Positions 33,620-44,984 of a stretch of 64,000 nucleotides of DNA are shown here, in pieces. The notes below the pieces were generated by a model, which worked only from the letters and a program-made list of their open reading frames with translations, was not told the DNA's origin and did not search any database. The DNA comes from Ectocarpus siliculosus. Its lineage: Eukaryota; Sar; Phaeophyceae; Ectocarpales; Ectocarpaceae. Location of the stretch: the NCBI GenBank assembly GCA_000310025.1, contig FN649751.1, positions 4,293,704 through 4,357,703 on the forward strand, read 5' to 3'. Within the stretch, counting starts at the first letter, position 1, and each line of letters starts with the position of its first letter. The translations under genes and the position numbers were made by a program.

Positions 33620-34560
33620 CATATTTCGATGTATCCATAATTTTTGGGGAGGTTAATGCTATCGCCATTTGTCGTGCTCTACGCCCCTCCCCAACGCAGA
33701 TAAAAGCACCGACAATCATCCTAGGATGCTCCAAGCGCACAAGTAATGCAGGCGTCAGGGCAGAACTGGGCATCCATTCCCTACGATCGGGAAGAGACGC
33801 AAGGAAGGTAAAATTGAAGTATCGCATGTGCGGCATGGGAAAGGAGAGGTTGCCGAGAATAGCATGGGAGGCGAAGTGGGCAAACAAGAAGAGGGATAGA
33901 CAACACACGGAGTGGGTCAAGTGTAGATGACGCACGGAAGGAGTTCGAAATTGACGAAGATGAAACGCTGGAAACCGAAGGCCTAGGGGGCTCAAGGAGA
34001 AGGTATCTGATGCTTTTTCCTAGACAGAAGAACAGAGTCTAACCAAAGGCACCAAGAATAAAGAGGGTCTAGATGTGTTTGGAATGCTGAAATGAGGAAC
34101 AGGGTTCAAGGAGTACCTATATAGACCAATGAATGCAGGGACAAAGCTGAAGGTCGTATTCAGGACCGGGGACATTGGACCTTCGAGAAGGTAGACGAAG
34201 ATCGGAAGGCAGACGTCGCAGGCGACAAGTTCAAATGTGAATGCGGCTCCGAGCGGGAAGACCGGGTGCGTGTAGTTGCGGAATGTCCGTTGTACAAGAA
34301 GGAGAGGGAAATGTACATGACTGATCTGGCAAAAGTTGATTGAAGGTACAGCGAGATGTTTGAGGCATGGAATAGCCAGGAGAAGACGGTAGCTGTGATG
34401 GGACATAAGAAGTGTTGAAAAGGGGGGAAGTGATATCGATAGGATGGATAGGCTACGGAAAACATTTTGGGCCACCTTTGGCAAAGTAGGAAGGAACGAT
34501 TCGCCATCGGTGATCGATCCTGTGGGAGGACGCGTCGTCAATGGTCTATCCGCTATGGCA
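33620..34560 (+). mobile_element. LINE-type non-LTR retrotransposon, 3' remnant
   Basis: Broken plus-strand frames give the C-terminal part of a LINE ORF2, downstream of the RT core. These include SNAGVRAELGIHSLRSGRDA and KLKYRMCGMGKERLP at about 33,740-33,860. A Cys-rich tail reads FKCECGSERE, then RVVAECPLYKKEREMY at about 34,230-34,330. The end is MDRLRKTFWATFGKVGR near 34,445-34,500. The CxC...HxxxxC-like motif near the end is usual in LINE ORF2. No RT core is present, consistent with the 5' truncation common in LINE copies. The long minus-strand frame opposite it (34,889-34,020) is antisense noise. Confidence 0.7.
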
Positions 34561-34569
34561 TGTAGAACA

Positions 34570-35980
34570 TTAGAGTACGCCCCCCCCCAACGTTTATGCG
34601 CAGCTAGTGATGTGGTCATGCCTTGCAGCAACAACCCTTGCAGAGGCCTGGTTTGACCACAATTCTCGCTTTGTCGCTGCTTGTCGTGTACCGCCGAACA
34701 ATAGTACTGTCGGAATAGCTTCGCTGTATGTCTCTGATCACACCCTCGAAATATTCTCGTCCTAAGGTCCACATTATCACCCCCGATCATGTATGTTCTC
34801 CTCGGCCTTGCCGCGTAAGCACACTTGAACGCTTCCTTCCTGCTTCGTCCTACTACAGGGGCACATCTTGCTTTTTCTGGCGAATCCAACCCCCACGGGC
34901 GGAGTATTGTTCAAAACGTCCTTGTTCTCCATTGAGCCTAACAGAAACAACGCTCTTCCCTCCCCCTCTTCACAAAACGATTGGGAGTGCCGAGAGCATC
35001 CCTGGTAGGTTGATACCTGTCCAGGCTTGGACATGGAATGGTCAATTGGAATCATTCCATGCCCTTTCGAACATCTGTTCTGCTGATTGAATACCTTGTT
35101 TGTCTTTCAATAAAAACAGTGTTCGACTGCATCTGTACTGCGGACGATGCAAGAGCTTCTCCCTGCACACAATGGCACACGATACTTGTCTGATAGTCGG
35201 CGGTGGTAAAAATTGAGGGCATCAGGGCAATCTTCCCTGGGCTGTGTATTGACATGAAAAGTCTGGACTCCCAGCCGAGGTGAACGAGGAGGTATCGTGT
35301 TCCGCAGGGGTGCTACGGGGTACAGAACAGATTCATGATGCCTTGAACAATGAGGAAGACAAGGCAGACTCACTACCGTCTGCTAAACGGGACGACAAAG
35401 GAGCCAGAAGGATCGCACCGACAATGTAGGGGAGACAGGGGAACAAGGGTAGAAAACATACAACACGACTGCAGCTGAGGAGAGCAGGACCAAGATGGCA
35501 GAAGGTGTGCCGAGATAGCCCCCCCCCGACTGGATGTGATAGACGTGACACAATACCATCCATGTGTTTCCCTTCCATAGTTTGGTGGAAAATCAATTTC
35601 TCTCATCGCCTCCGAAGGGATGTTGCCATTTATTGTACAGTAGTTTTTTCTGTGTCTGCAAAAGGTTCGAGTTTTTTTTTGCTTGCATTTGTGTCTGTGT
35701 ACGGCGGGGGTAAGCCTGGCCGGCGAGAACCTAGCATCAACTATCCCGGCATACCACCGGGGGAGGTACTGTCTTGTATATTAGAACGTGTGGAAGTGGG
35801 GCATATAAATAACACCTCGAGTTGTGGTCTTGAGCCCCCACACTATATATTGGAGGTAGGTATGTGAACGTTTGGAATGGCATGACCGGTACATTCCCAT
35901 GGTGAATACAACCCGGCCTAGTCGGGGTACACGGATAGAATCATGCGAATTTCTGTTTGTCGTGATTGGAGGATATTTGG
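34570..35980. other. No supported gene
   Basis: Only overlapping low-quality frames. A pyrimidine-rich stretch and a run of T lie near 35,640-35,690. No domains, repeats or RNA genes recognised. Confidence 0.4.
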
Positions 35981-35989
35981 TATTTTCGT

Positions 35990-36330
35990 ACGTTTGATCT
36001 TGTTTTGCATCGAGCTCCCGGCGGGAGGAGTGGGCTCAAGTTGATTCGCCGTTGTTGCCCGATACCACGTACCAGCGACGTCTGGTTGTTGTTGCTGGGG
36101 CCTATCTAGTTTGTCCTTTCGGTTTGTGTGTTGTTCTCTTTTCACGTTTGGGTTGATTTTCTGCGTTCTATTACATTTCTTTGGAATGAAGATCGTGTGC
36201 CCTTTTGGGGGAAGTTGGCTTGTGACCACGGAAGGTGTCCGCGTCCATTGGGCCAGTGCGGATGTTAGAGGACACTTGAAGAGACCGAATGGTTTTATTG
36301 TGAAAGCAACAACAGCAACGCTGATGTATG
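35990..36330 (-). repeat. Dispersed repeat family, copy 1 (minus orientation)
   Basis: Read on the minus strand, a GTT-rich lead is followed by GGACGCGGACACCTTCCGTG and AGCCAACTTCCCCC. It then has a segment with CCCCAGCAACAACAACCAGA. The same order occurs on the plus strand at 45.5 and 56.7 kb (CTGACGCGGA..CC, then GGCCAACTACC). Confidence 0.6.
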
Positions 36331-36539
36331 TCCGGAACACTAACTGCATTCGAAGTAGCATTTTTTCGATGGGAATGCCGATCGATCTTGGCGGTTGTAC
36401 AGGATGCCTGGAAAATCTAGAGCACTGTGTATTAGAGAATCGATTCTTGGCGCAAGTCTTGGATGGGGTAGCCAAACCTTCGTGACGTATTATCCGATAT
36501 CCATTGAAGTCGACATGGACTTGTATGGAAGCTAATACA

Positions 36540-37012
36540 ACTTCCAGTGGTCCTGTGGAAGCCGCATGAAAGCTTGGTCGGTTTCTGGGCCAGCTTCCAT
36601 GATGCTTCCATGGAAGGTGTCAATGATTCCTTTGAAGTTGACCAACTTCATGGAAGCCATGGGTACAAACCGCTTGTTTCTTTCTTTCGTGGAGGTCGCA
36701 TTGTTGTCTTTCACGAAAGCGCGAAGAGCTTTCATGAAAGTCAGAACTACCATCGAAGTTGATCCCTCGACATAGTTCCTGCTACCCCCATGGAAACACT
36801 GTTGGAAGAAGTACTCACCAAAACAATTGGATGGGTAGAATGGAAACCTGCATGGAAGCTACTGGACTTCCGTGGAAGTTCAAGCTTCCATGGAAGTCAC
36901 ACATGCATATTTCTTTATATTCCATGAAAGCTTCTTGACTTCTATGGAAATCTCGTTTTCAATTTCCATAGAAGTCACACTCGAACAGCTTCCATGGAAG
37001 CTACACACATTT
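36540..37012. repeat. CTTCCATGGAAG palindromic repeat block
   Basis: At least a dozen copies of TTCCATGGAAG, TTCATGGAAG, CTTCCGTGGAAG and TTCTATGGAAAT, several perfect 12-bp palindromes (near 36,605, 36,888 and 36,992). They are spaced irregularly with GAAGTCACAC words between. Confidence 0.9.
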
Positions 37013-39040
37013 GTCGAATGGCGTGGGAGTTTGCGGTAGTATATGGATGGCAGTCGATCGTCTGCACGGGTACACCGAGAACCCCGATTTTCCCACAACA
37101 ACAATTTCCAGGTGTACAATATGCTCTGCAGTAGTAGGAGTATGCGACGAGGATGTGCGAAACGCCACGCTGGTGCCATGAGGTGGGTTTTGCTTGTACA
37201 CTGTGTACAGTACGACTGGTAGTCTGAGCCGATGTTCTGACCAACAGCAACCAAGAAACGAGTTCGTTCGTGGTCTCCCTGTCGGCGCGATGCATGATTG
37301 ATTGTGATCCGTTGATCTATCTCGTTCGCTGTCCAAAAAAATGGTGCCGTTGGGAGGATCCTCTGGAACGACACGGCCGGCGCTTCTTCGGGGCGGGCAA
37401 GGGAACGTTGAGGGATAGAAGGTCATTGGTACAGCGTGCATCGGGAAATCGGCGTGCGCTGACGACACTAAATCAAACGTACGTGATGTACGGTGAGATG
37501 AACCAGCCAAAAGAAATGTGTAGACTAGGCTAATACCTGTAGGATATACATCTGAGTTAGTTATGCTTCTCAGCCCGCGATTACATATTTAATTTTTCGG
37601 AAGTATGTGACTCTGGGCCTCGAGCTATGAATCTGAAATAAACCAATCAATGTACGTACAGCAGCCTAAGGACAAGCACCCCTTTCCCTACGAACTTGAG
37701 CCTAAAGCAATCCAAAATCTAAGAACTTCGCCATAGGACAGGTGCCCTGTCAAGAAACCTACACTAGAACCCATGTTTTGTAGCCATCGTGGGGCACTCC
37801 CTACATAAAAAGGAAACGAGCCTCGGCCAAATAGTAAGAGGTTTTTAAGTGGTGGCGTGTTCTGCACGTACCAGTTTTTTTTTTTTTTGCTCTCGGCATA
37901 CGAGAGTAGACTACCGCAAGCTGTACAGAGTCTATGCGTATTGCGGGCCGGAACATTCATGATTCGCGACACAGCTGAGGAGAGCTATGTCAATCGGTGC
38001 CGGTTCGAAGCCGAGCGAACTGCCATCTAAGCACGCGCCCGCAGCGTCAACAATCTCGTGAGGGTTTGAACCCTACTGCCTGTGCCATGTGGTGCGTATC
38101 CACATGTTGTCGGTAAGATCCAACCACTTCAATGTTGATCGGAGAGAGATCCGTAGAGCGATCACTATGCACTACGCACCACGGACGATTTCAAATGCAC
38201 CTACCGCGCGTAAAGAACTCGCTGTCCTCACTCCACGCTCCTTAGCTGGCCAACGCGAATCAAAGACTCGCAGGGTAGGGGGATCTGTCTCCGGGTAACG
38301 GCAAGATGGAGATCTCCGTTTCTTGGGAGTTCCAGTGAGGAATGGCAAAAAAATTGCCGCAGATAAGAGCCGGTGTGCGGTGTGCGGGGCTCGGGCAGGT
38401 CTTGCCATAGGTTACGTCAACCTCGGAATGCCCGTAATCAACCTTCCGAAAGGAAACCTTATTGGTAATTGTAAACTACACTTTGTAGCATCCACAGCAG
38501 CAAATGCTCCGCGATAGGACGCTGATGACAACATGCCGTTTTCGCAGAGAGAGGAGTTCCGCGGGCCAGGCCCAGATTCATTCATTGATTGGTGTCCGCC
38601 CTTTATTACACGGCGGACACATGAACGGAAGATGTCGCACTTGCCATCCTTGCCTTGCTACCATGACGCGGAGGATAACAAATAGATCACGTGCATGAAC
38701 TTCCATCCCTCGTCGTCGTTAACACAGAGAGAAGACGCGTCACATGCGTGCAGTAATATGCAGACATACCATATATATATGGGTGTGGCGAAGGCGCCAC
38801 GTCCGGCGCCAGCCGCGCCTTTTCTGGATCCGCGCCTTGCACGTTAAAAGAATGCGGCAACCGGACAATGCTCGGTGTGCTGTGGGCTCGGTCTACAGTA
38901 GTAGACTACACCACTATCCGGCAGCAGCACGGGAGGCATGCGCTGCAGTAGATCTTAAATTTTATTGCATGACAAGCCGCTTGTCGGCGCGATCATAGTT
39001 TACACGGTAGCAAAGAGCTGGTGGGTATCCTGCATTTATT
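37013..39040. other. No supported gene
   Basis: Open frames of 60-170 codons on both strands lack any domain. A GAGGGTTTGAACCCT hairpin at about 38,060 resembles a tRNA T arm, but no acceptor or anticodon stem fits around it. Confidence 0.4.
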
Positions 39041-39045
39041 TCTCG

Positions 39046-39350
39046 TGTTAGTGCACTGCCGCCCTCAGCGGTCTGTGGTGTTGAGACTGGGGACTATGTT
39101 ATCCCAGGATCAGCAGATGAAAAAGGACCATGTATTGTATATTGTATATATTCGTCACGCAAGCCCCTTAGGCAAGCTAGTATTCAACACGCAAGCCCCT
39201 CAGGCAAGTGCCAGGAGGACACCGCCGTGTGCTCCCGGGGGCCCCGCACTTGGACCACAACCGCATACATACCCTCACACCCATACTTCCCATGCGCGTA
39301 TCCCCTACAGAGGATGCACAGATCGGACTCATATCCAAGTACCACAAACA
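39046..39350 (-). repeat. 3' LTR of copia-like element (305 bp)
   Basis: Intact LTR with TG...CA ends. It matches the right LTR through the GTGCACTGCCGCCCTCAGCGG segment, the CAAGCCCCTCAGGCAAG repeats and the end ATCCAAGTACCACAAACA. Unlike the right LTR it is uninterrupted, so it shows the original sequence at both insertion sites (CCGTGTGCTCCCGGGGGCC). Confidence 0.9.
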
Positions 39351-40504
39351 GCCCCCCTACTTGATACGATGTACGATCTTGCAACCCTGCACGCGCAATC
39401 AGCCAAAAAAAAAAGCACCCCTTGAGAAAATTTATTCAACAAATTTTAAACTGGCTACGCAACACAAAGCGTCTCCATCAGTTTATTCACGAATCCAACG
39501 CGTTCGTCTCTGGAAATAATCTCAAACCGTTGACACAAAAGAATCATCCTCAGAAAGGTACCCAACAATTATTTGTGCTACATCAGAAAGGCGTCGGAAC
39601 GAAAACGGACATTTCTGGAAAAAACAACTTCATCATTCAATAGAGTTGGCACCAAATCCTCAAACAAAACAAAAACTCAACTTCTTGACCAATCAAAACG
39701 AGAATTCGGAAAACACAACGGTGCCATCCATTAATCGTCAAAACATGTCAAATCCTTCCTCCAATTTATTGTCCAAGGACCAAATCCTAAACAGCGTGCA
39801 CCCGCTATAATCGGTACCGTCGCTGTTGTCCAAGAAACGATAGAAAATATAAGTAAGCATTCACGCAAGCAAATAGCCCCCCTGCTGTCAGCTCCCAAAA
39901 TTCACCCCGAGCTAATATTATCTCGATGTCAACAGTCCCTCCTGCTTTCTTTGCCGTTCACCTAAAACACAAAAAGACGAGACCAGAAAACGAACCAATT
40001 CGATTGCTGTTCATACCCTCTAGAATCATGGCCATACATGACATCCCCCCCCATGATTTTCGATGCAAGAGCAGCAAAACATGCGGACAAAAAAAAAACG
40101 CGACTGAACGTACTCCCTCCAAAGAATACGGAAATAATATATGAAGCATTCAGCTGCAAGGTAAAACGCGACTGAAAATATACGAAGAACCAAGGAAAAA
40201 AATAAATAAATACCCACGTGCTGCTTCCTATTCCACAGGGTGTGGCAATCCTTATCTTGTCGCAGCGTACATTTATTATCATGAAACCAAGCACAGAAAA
40301 ACCAATTACGCACACGCCGTGGCACACGTGTTTTCGGCATCAAAGTGCGCACGGTGCGCTTGCAAGGGAAAACCAGAACAAAAAAAGGTAATACGAAGCC
40401 AAATGGCGAAGCTAAAACGTCCATGCCTGCTCACAAAACCGAACAAAGTCGTAAACGTTTCACATGATTTCCCACTTGGCTGTAACAAGGTGAGGTCGTC
40501 GCTG
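39351..40504. other. Non-coding interior of copia-like element
   Basis: About 1.15 kb of AT-richer DNA between the end of the coding region and the 3' LTR. No RT, RNase H or envelope-like frame was found on the element's strand. It ends at the polypurine tract next to the LTR. Confidence 0.6.
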
Positions 40505-41006
40505 TCACCGTGTCCTCCCCGTTCCCGGTCGACTCGAGGGCGCCACCGCTGCTGCCGCCGCTGCCATCGCCGCCGTTGCCGTTCCCCCGCCGTCACGACC
40601 GTCATGAGTTCCAGCGCCAACACGGCTGCCGGTAACGTCGCTGCTGCCGCCTCTACCACCGCCGCCGTTGTCGCCGCTGCCGCCGACGGGGCTCTGGCCA
40701 AAACCGCCGCTGCCGTCTTCTGCTGCCGTCGGAGCTCTGGCCGAAGCCGCCACTCCCGTCGCTGCTCCTGCTGCCGCCGGTGTCGCCGCCGGAGCTCTGG
40801 CCGAAGCCGCCACTCCCGTCGCGGCTGCCGCCGTTGCCGCCGTTGCCGCTGCCACTCCCGTTCCTGCCCCTATCGAAGGGGTACGCCACCCCTGGGACCG
40901 CCCCCCGTCTCCTCGCGCCACGCGAAGGTGGTCGAAGGGGTGCGTCGGGGCTCCACTCCAGGTTTCATCTAACCCTTCACCCCCGTTCCCATCACCGCCG
41001 CTTTCC

Positions 41007-41100
<94 letters not shown>

Positions 41101-41901
41101 AGCTCACTTCCTCCTCAGTCTTCCCCCGGGATCAAAAGGGTGCGTCGGGGCTCCACTCCAGGTTTCATGCAACCCCTCGTCCACGCCCCCATCGCCGCCA
41201 CTGTCCTCGCCGCTGTTGCTACAGCTGCAGCTCCTGCTGCTGCTGCTCACGTCCCCCTCAGCCTTCCCGGGGTCGAAAGGGTGCGTCGGGGCTCCACTCC
41301 AGATTTCATCCAACCCCTCGTCGCCGCCCTTGCGGCCGTCTGGACACCCGACGCCAACGCGGCGATCGGGGACGCCGCTGCTACTTCTGCCGCTGCCGTG
41401 CCCCCCGTCACCGATGTCGCTACCGCCGCCGCTGCGGCCGCTGCTGCTCACGTCCCCCTCAGCCTTCCCGGGGTCGAAAGGGTGCGTCGGGGCTCCACTC
41501 CAGATTTCATCCAACCCCTCGTCCCCGCCCTTGCGGCCGTCTGGACACCCGACGTCAACGCGGGGACCGGGGACGCCGCTGCTACTTCTGCCGCTGCCGT
41601 GCCCCCCGTCACCGATGTCGCTACCGCCGCCGCTGCGGCCGCTGCTGCTCACATCCCCTTCAGCCTTCCCGGGGTCGAAAGGGTGCGTCGGGGCTCCGCT
41701 CCAGATTTCATCCAACCCCTCGTCCCCGCCCCCATCGCCGCTCACGTCCCTCCCAGCACATTGGCTATCAAGCTCCTCTAGGACTGGCAATGGCATGGTT
41801 GTCGCACCAACCGCTTCCTCCAACTCTTCGTCACATACTTCCGTCGCCGATGCCGCCGCCGCCGATGCTGCTGTCGGGGACTGCGCTCTGGCCGAAACCA
41901 T
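40505..41901 (-). CDS. Element-encoded tandem-repeat tail (Ala/Gly/Ser-rich)
   Basis: Minus-strand frames carry five copies of DEGLDEIWSGAPTHPFD, or variants such as GLHETWSGAPTHPFD. The repeats are marked on the DNA by TGCGTCGGGGCTCC at about 41,683, 41,482, 41,281, 41,141 and 40,940, with spacings of 201, 201, 140 and 201 bp. Two adjacent full units are nearly identical, so the array grew recently. Between copies lie Gly/Ser-rich linkers. A poly-Ser run of about 30 residues comes from the CTG microsatellite at 41,008-41,103. The region follows the integrase where copia elements normally encode RT. No domain was recognised, and a structural or low-complexity role is only a guess. Confidence 0.6.
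41008..41103. repeat. CTG/CAG microsatellite
   Basis: About 30 CTG units with a single CTA interruption. Encodes poly-Ser on the element's strand and poly-Leu/Cys on the other. Likely length-polymorphic. Confidence 0.95.
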
Positions 41902-43804
41902 CCGCGCCGCCGCCGCTCCTTCCGATGCCAGCGCGGCGACCGGGGACGCCGCTGCTGCTCCCGCTGCTGCCGTTCCCCCCCCGCCGCCGCCGCCGCCATC
42001 GCCGCTGCGTCCGTCTGAGTGCCCAGCGCCAACTCGGCGACCGGGGACGACGCTGCTGTTACCGACGCTGCCGCTCCCCCCGTCATCGATACCGCCGCCT
42101 CCGCCACTGCTTCCGGTGGCGTTGCTGCCGTCGACGGGGTTCTGGCCGAAGCCGTCCGCAATTCCGCCGGCGCTCCTGCAGCTGTCGTCGTCGCCGCCGC
42201 CGGTGCTCTAACTTCTGCCGCTGCCGAGAGGGTCGAAGGCGCCGGTGCCGCTGTCGCCGCCGCCGCCGCCGCCGCCGCCGGTGCCGCTGCCGGTGCAGAA
42301 ACGGCGCCCCTGTTGTACGTGGGCACGAGGCCGACAAATGGCTGGCGGCGGTAACCCCAAACAACGTCCGTGGTGTACCCCGCGGCGCCGGAGGGGAAAA
42401 TGACCTTGTAGCAGTCGTGGGAGAGGAAGTCACCAGAGATGAGGTAAAAACACCGAGCGCCCTTCGGCGCGATCTTGGCGGAGACACGCGCGTAGTCGAT
42501 ACCCGGCATGAGGAAGGGCAGAGGATGACATAAAAGGCGCTTCCCGTGGAGCATCTCGTACGGGCACAGCATGTCGGCCTTCTTGTCGAGTCGCGGCTGT
42601 GTGTTTATGCAGGCCGACACCCAGCTCCATGCCTCCGGCCATATGCGGTTGTAGTCGCAGGCCGGCCAAGGAAACTAAAAGTCGGGGAAGAGCAAGAAAG
42701 CCTCCGTGAACGCCGCCTTGCCGCCCTCCCGCACGAGCCCAATCCAACGCTCCACCCTGCAGTTACGCGTCTGCCCTCCATCCGGGGATGTCAGCTCGCG
42801 AGTGATGCCGAACTCCAGAAGCAAGTCGCTCACCGACGCGTTGACCAGCCATTCCGTCCGAAGGAACTGAAAGTGGCCGTGGGTGGCCGGCAGAGGGTGA
42901 AGCGAAACGAGTACCTCGCAAAGTGCTATCGTCACGGTGCGGGCGTGCTTGTCCGGCAGATATTTGATGATGCCGTAGTTGCTGTAATCATCGACCAAGA
43001 CGAGGCAGTAGGTGTTACCACCGGCGGATGGCGGAAGCGGGCCCATGAGGTCGGCGAAGGGGCGCTGAAGAGGTCGCGAGGCCGTGGAGGGCGTCGTCCT
43101 GGAGATCGCCTTGCGGATGCCGGCGCTGCTTCCTCCGATACCGCCACCGCTGCTGTCACCACCGCCAACACCGTTGCCCCCGTCGGTCCTCCGCTGCTGC
43201 TGAAGTGGTCCTCGGGCGAAAGCTGGAGCTGTAGTACCCGGAGCGCTATTGCAGGACTGTGTTTGTTGACGAGGTTGCTGCGGTAGAGGCTGTTGACGAC
43301 GCTGCTGGGGCACGGGGTGCTGCTGGACCGGTTGCGGTGACATGTACCTCTGCTGCACGCACTGCTCCTGCTGCCAATGGGGGGTGTACTGGCAACGTGC
43401 TGCAGCAATAGTAATACGCTGCTGCTGCGGCTGTGCAGCCGGAGGAGGAGCAGCGGGAGGGCGTGCGTTGGTCACCAGCTGCTGCTGATGCTGGTACTGG
43501 CAGTGCCCTCTGAGGACGTGGTCGTGGCAGCTGCTCTGCTGCACACCGCTCGTCATATCTTGCTGGTATCCGCCGTACACGCGGCGTGTCTTCCCCTCTC
43601 TCTCCGAAACAAAAGTCGTTGGGGCGGGCTACTCTCGCCACCCCCATAAAAACCAGCCGCATACCCGGCATCGCCCGCTCTCCCTCTCGCGGCTTCCTCC
43701 GCTGAACTCCTCTCCTCTACTTCACCCACTCTCCTCCGTAACTCCGCGTTCTCGGCTGCCGCTTTCTTCACTTCTTCTTCCAACTCTCTCTCTCTTTCCG
43801 TCAT
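41770..43804 (-). CDS. Copia-like gag N-terminus and integrase
   Basis: The first frame starts near 43,804 with MTERERELEEEVKKAAAENA, a short coiled coil. A shift near 43,570 leads to a Gln-rich segment and then the integrase core. The core has FADLMGPLPPS (first catalytic Asp), TYCLVLVDDYSNYG, FLRTEWLVNASVSDLL (where copia has RTD, here RTE) and RVERWIGLVREGGK (the Glu of the triad). A further frame at 42,620-42,350 gives the C-terminal part (CPYEMLHGKRLL, then PKGARCFYLIS). Integrase would join element cDNA to the genome. At least two frameshifts and the Asp-to-Glu change at the second catalytic site argue that this copy is inactive. A capsid-like domain and a protease were not seen. Confidence 0.75.
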
Positions 43805-44027
43805 CGCTGAACCAACACCCGGCCTAGCTAGGCTCCACGATATCGTGTTAGTGCACTGCCGCCCTCAGCGGTCTGTGGTGTTGAGACTGGGGACTATGTT
43901 ATCCCAGGATCAGCAGATGAAAAAGGACAATGTATTGTATATATTCGTCACGCAAGCCCCTCAGGCAAGCTGGTATTCAACACGCAAAAAGCCCCTCAGG
44001 CAAGTGCCAGGAGCACACCGCCGTGTG

Positions 44028-44668
44028 CAAGAGGGCACGTGGATTCAAATACGTGATGCACACACACACACACACACACACCCTCCCATCCCCCATTTTT
44101 CAGGCGCTTGATCCAGTTTGGTCAAGGCGTTTATTGTGTATAGGACTTAGAGTGGTCATAGTAACGCGTATATATTCCAGAATGTATAGATAGGCTTTTA
44201 GTGTTACATTATAAAACTCATACAATAGAGAGGTGAATATGACCACGCCAAATCCTAGACAATGTGGTCCTCCTGCAACAGAAAGGAAGGGTATCAGCAA
44301 GCAAGCACCCTGTCTGCTGTTCCAAGAGAAGACAGGGTTCACGGCAGCAGCAGCATCATGTAGGCTTTACTACACACACTAAATCTACTACATACATGCA
44401 ATGTACCCACAACACACACACAGCAGCAGCGGTCTAAACCTAACTTCAAGAAGTAATAAGTAAGAGAGGTGTAAGGTTTCGAATAGCCATATATGCATGC
44501 ATACTAAATGCTATACACTAGAAAATATATAGGCTATACTATACCACACTATTTCCTACATATATCTATGTATACGGTATATAACAGACCCCCCACCCCT
44601 CCCCCTGATCTGGTCCTTAATCCAGTTTTGGGGTGTGCATCACGTATTTGAATCCACGTGCCCTCTTG
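44028..44668. mobile_element. 641-bp MITE with 36-bp terminal inverted repeats
   Basis: Begins CAAGAGGGCACGTGG and ends with its exact inverse; the first 36 bp match the last 36 bp without mismatch. It is flanked by CCGTGTG (44,021-44,027 and 44,669-44,675), a word present once in the intact LTR at the matching place, so this is a 7-8 bp target duplication. Length, lack of coding capacity, an AC dinucleotide run next to the left end and an AT-rich interior all suit a non-autonomous DNA transposon. The duplication length and the CA-start suggest hAT type, which is an inference. Confidence 0.9.
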
Positions 44669-44683
44669 CCGTGTGCTCCCGGG

Positions 44684-44984
44684 TGTTATGGAGGAACAGA
44701 GAAATAAAAGAGGGAAGGGAGCAAGTTCGTTGCTCCTGGCTTCGGGTACTCACAGTTGTTGTTTGATCTCTTGGTTTAGCCTTCTTAGACCAGGTCCGCT
44801 CAGCGCCCACTCGGAGAGTGAGGGAGCGGGGCTGGGATTTTGATCTTCCTTCAAGCTACTTCAATACCCCTCAACGTCGCCAAATATCCATATCCAAAGA
44901 AAATTCAAAATATCCAATAATAAGCGCTCATACAACGTTCATGAAACGCTCGTACAATGCAAATACACTAGTTGCTCCATTACA
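44684..44984. mobile_element. 301-bp solo-LTR-like insertion
   Basis: Starts TGTTATGGAG and ends CTCCATTACA, near-perfect 10-bp inverted ends with TG...CA. Flanked by CGGG on both sides (44,680-44,683 and 44,985-44,988), which restores the intact LTR reading CTCCCGGGGGCCCC when the insert and one copy are removed. No coding. Best read as a solo LTR of a second, unrelated LTR family; a short non-autonomous element is an alternative. Confidence 0.8.

Noticed and set aside
34020-34889. 289-codon frame on the minus strand
   Set aside because: It lies exactly opposite the LINE remnant, whose sense-strand fragments are recognisable. The minus product has no domain and is hydrophobic by composition.
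35918-36475. 185-codon minus-strand frame
   Set aside because: Most of it is the dispersed repeat copy, and the remaining part has no recognisable domain.
38020-38095. tRNA-like T arm (GAGGGTTTGAACCCT)
   Set aside because: No matching acceptor stem, D arm or anticodon arm could be drawn around it on either strand.
40668-42533. 621-codon open frame on the plus strand
   Set aside because: It is antisense to the copia-like element's integrase and repeat region. The GC-rich, CTG/GCC-periodic repeats keep the opposite frames open, and the product is Arg/Ser/Pro-rich without a domain.
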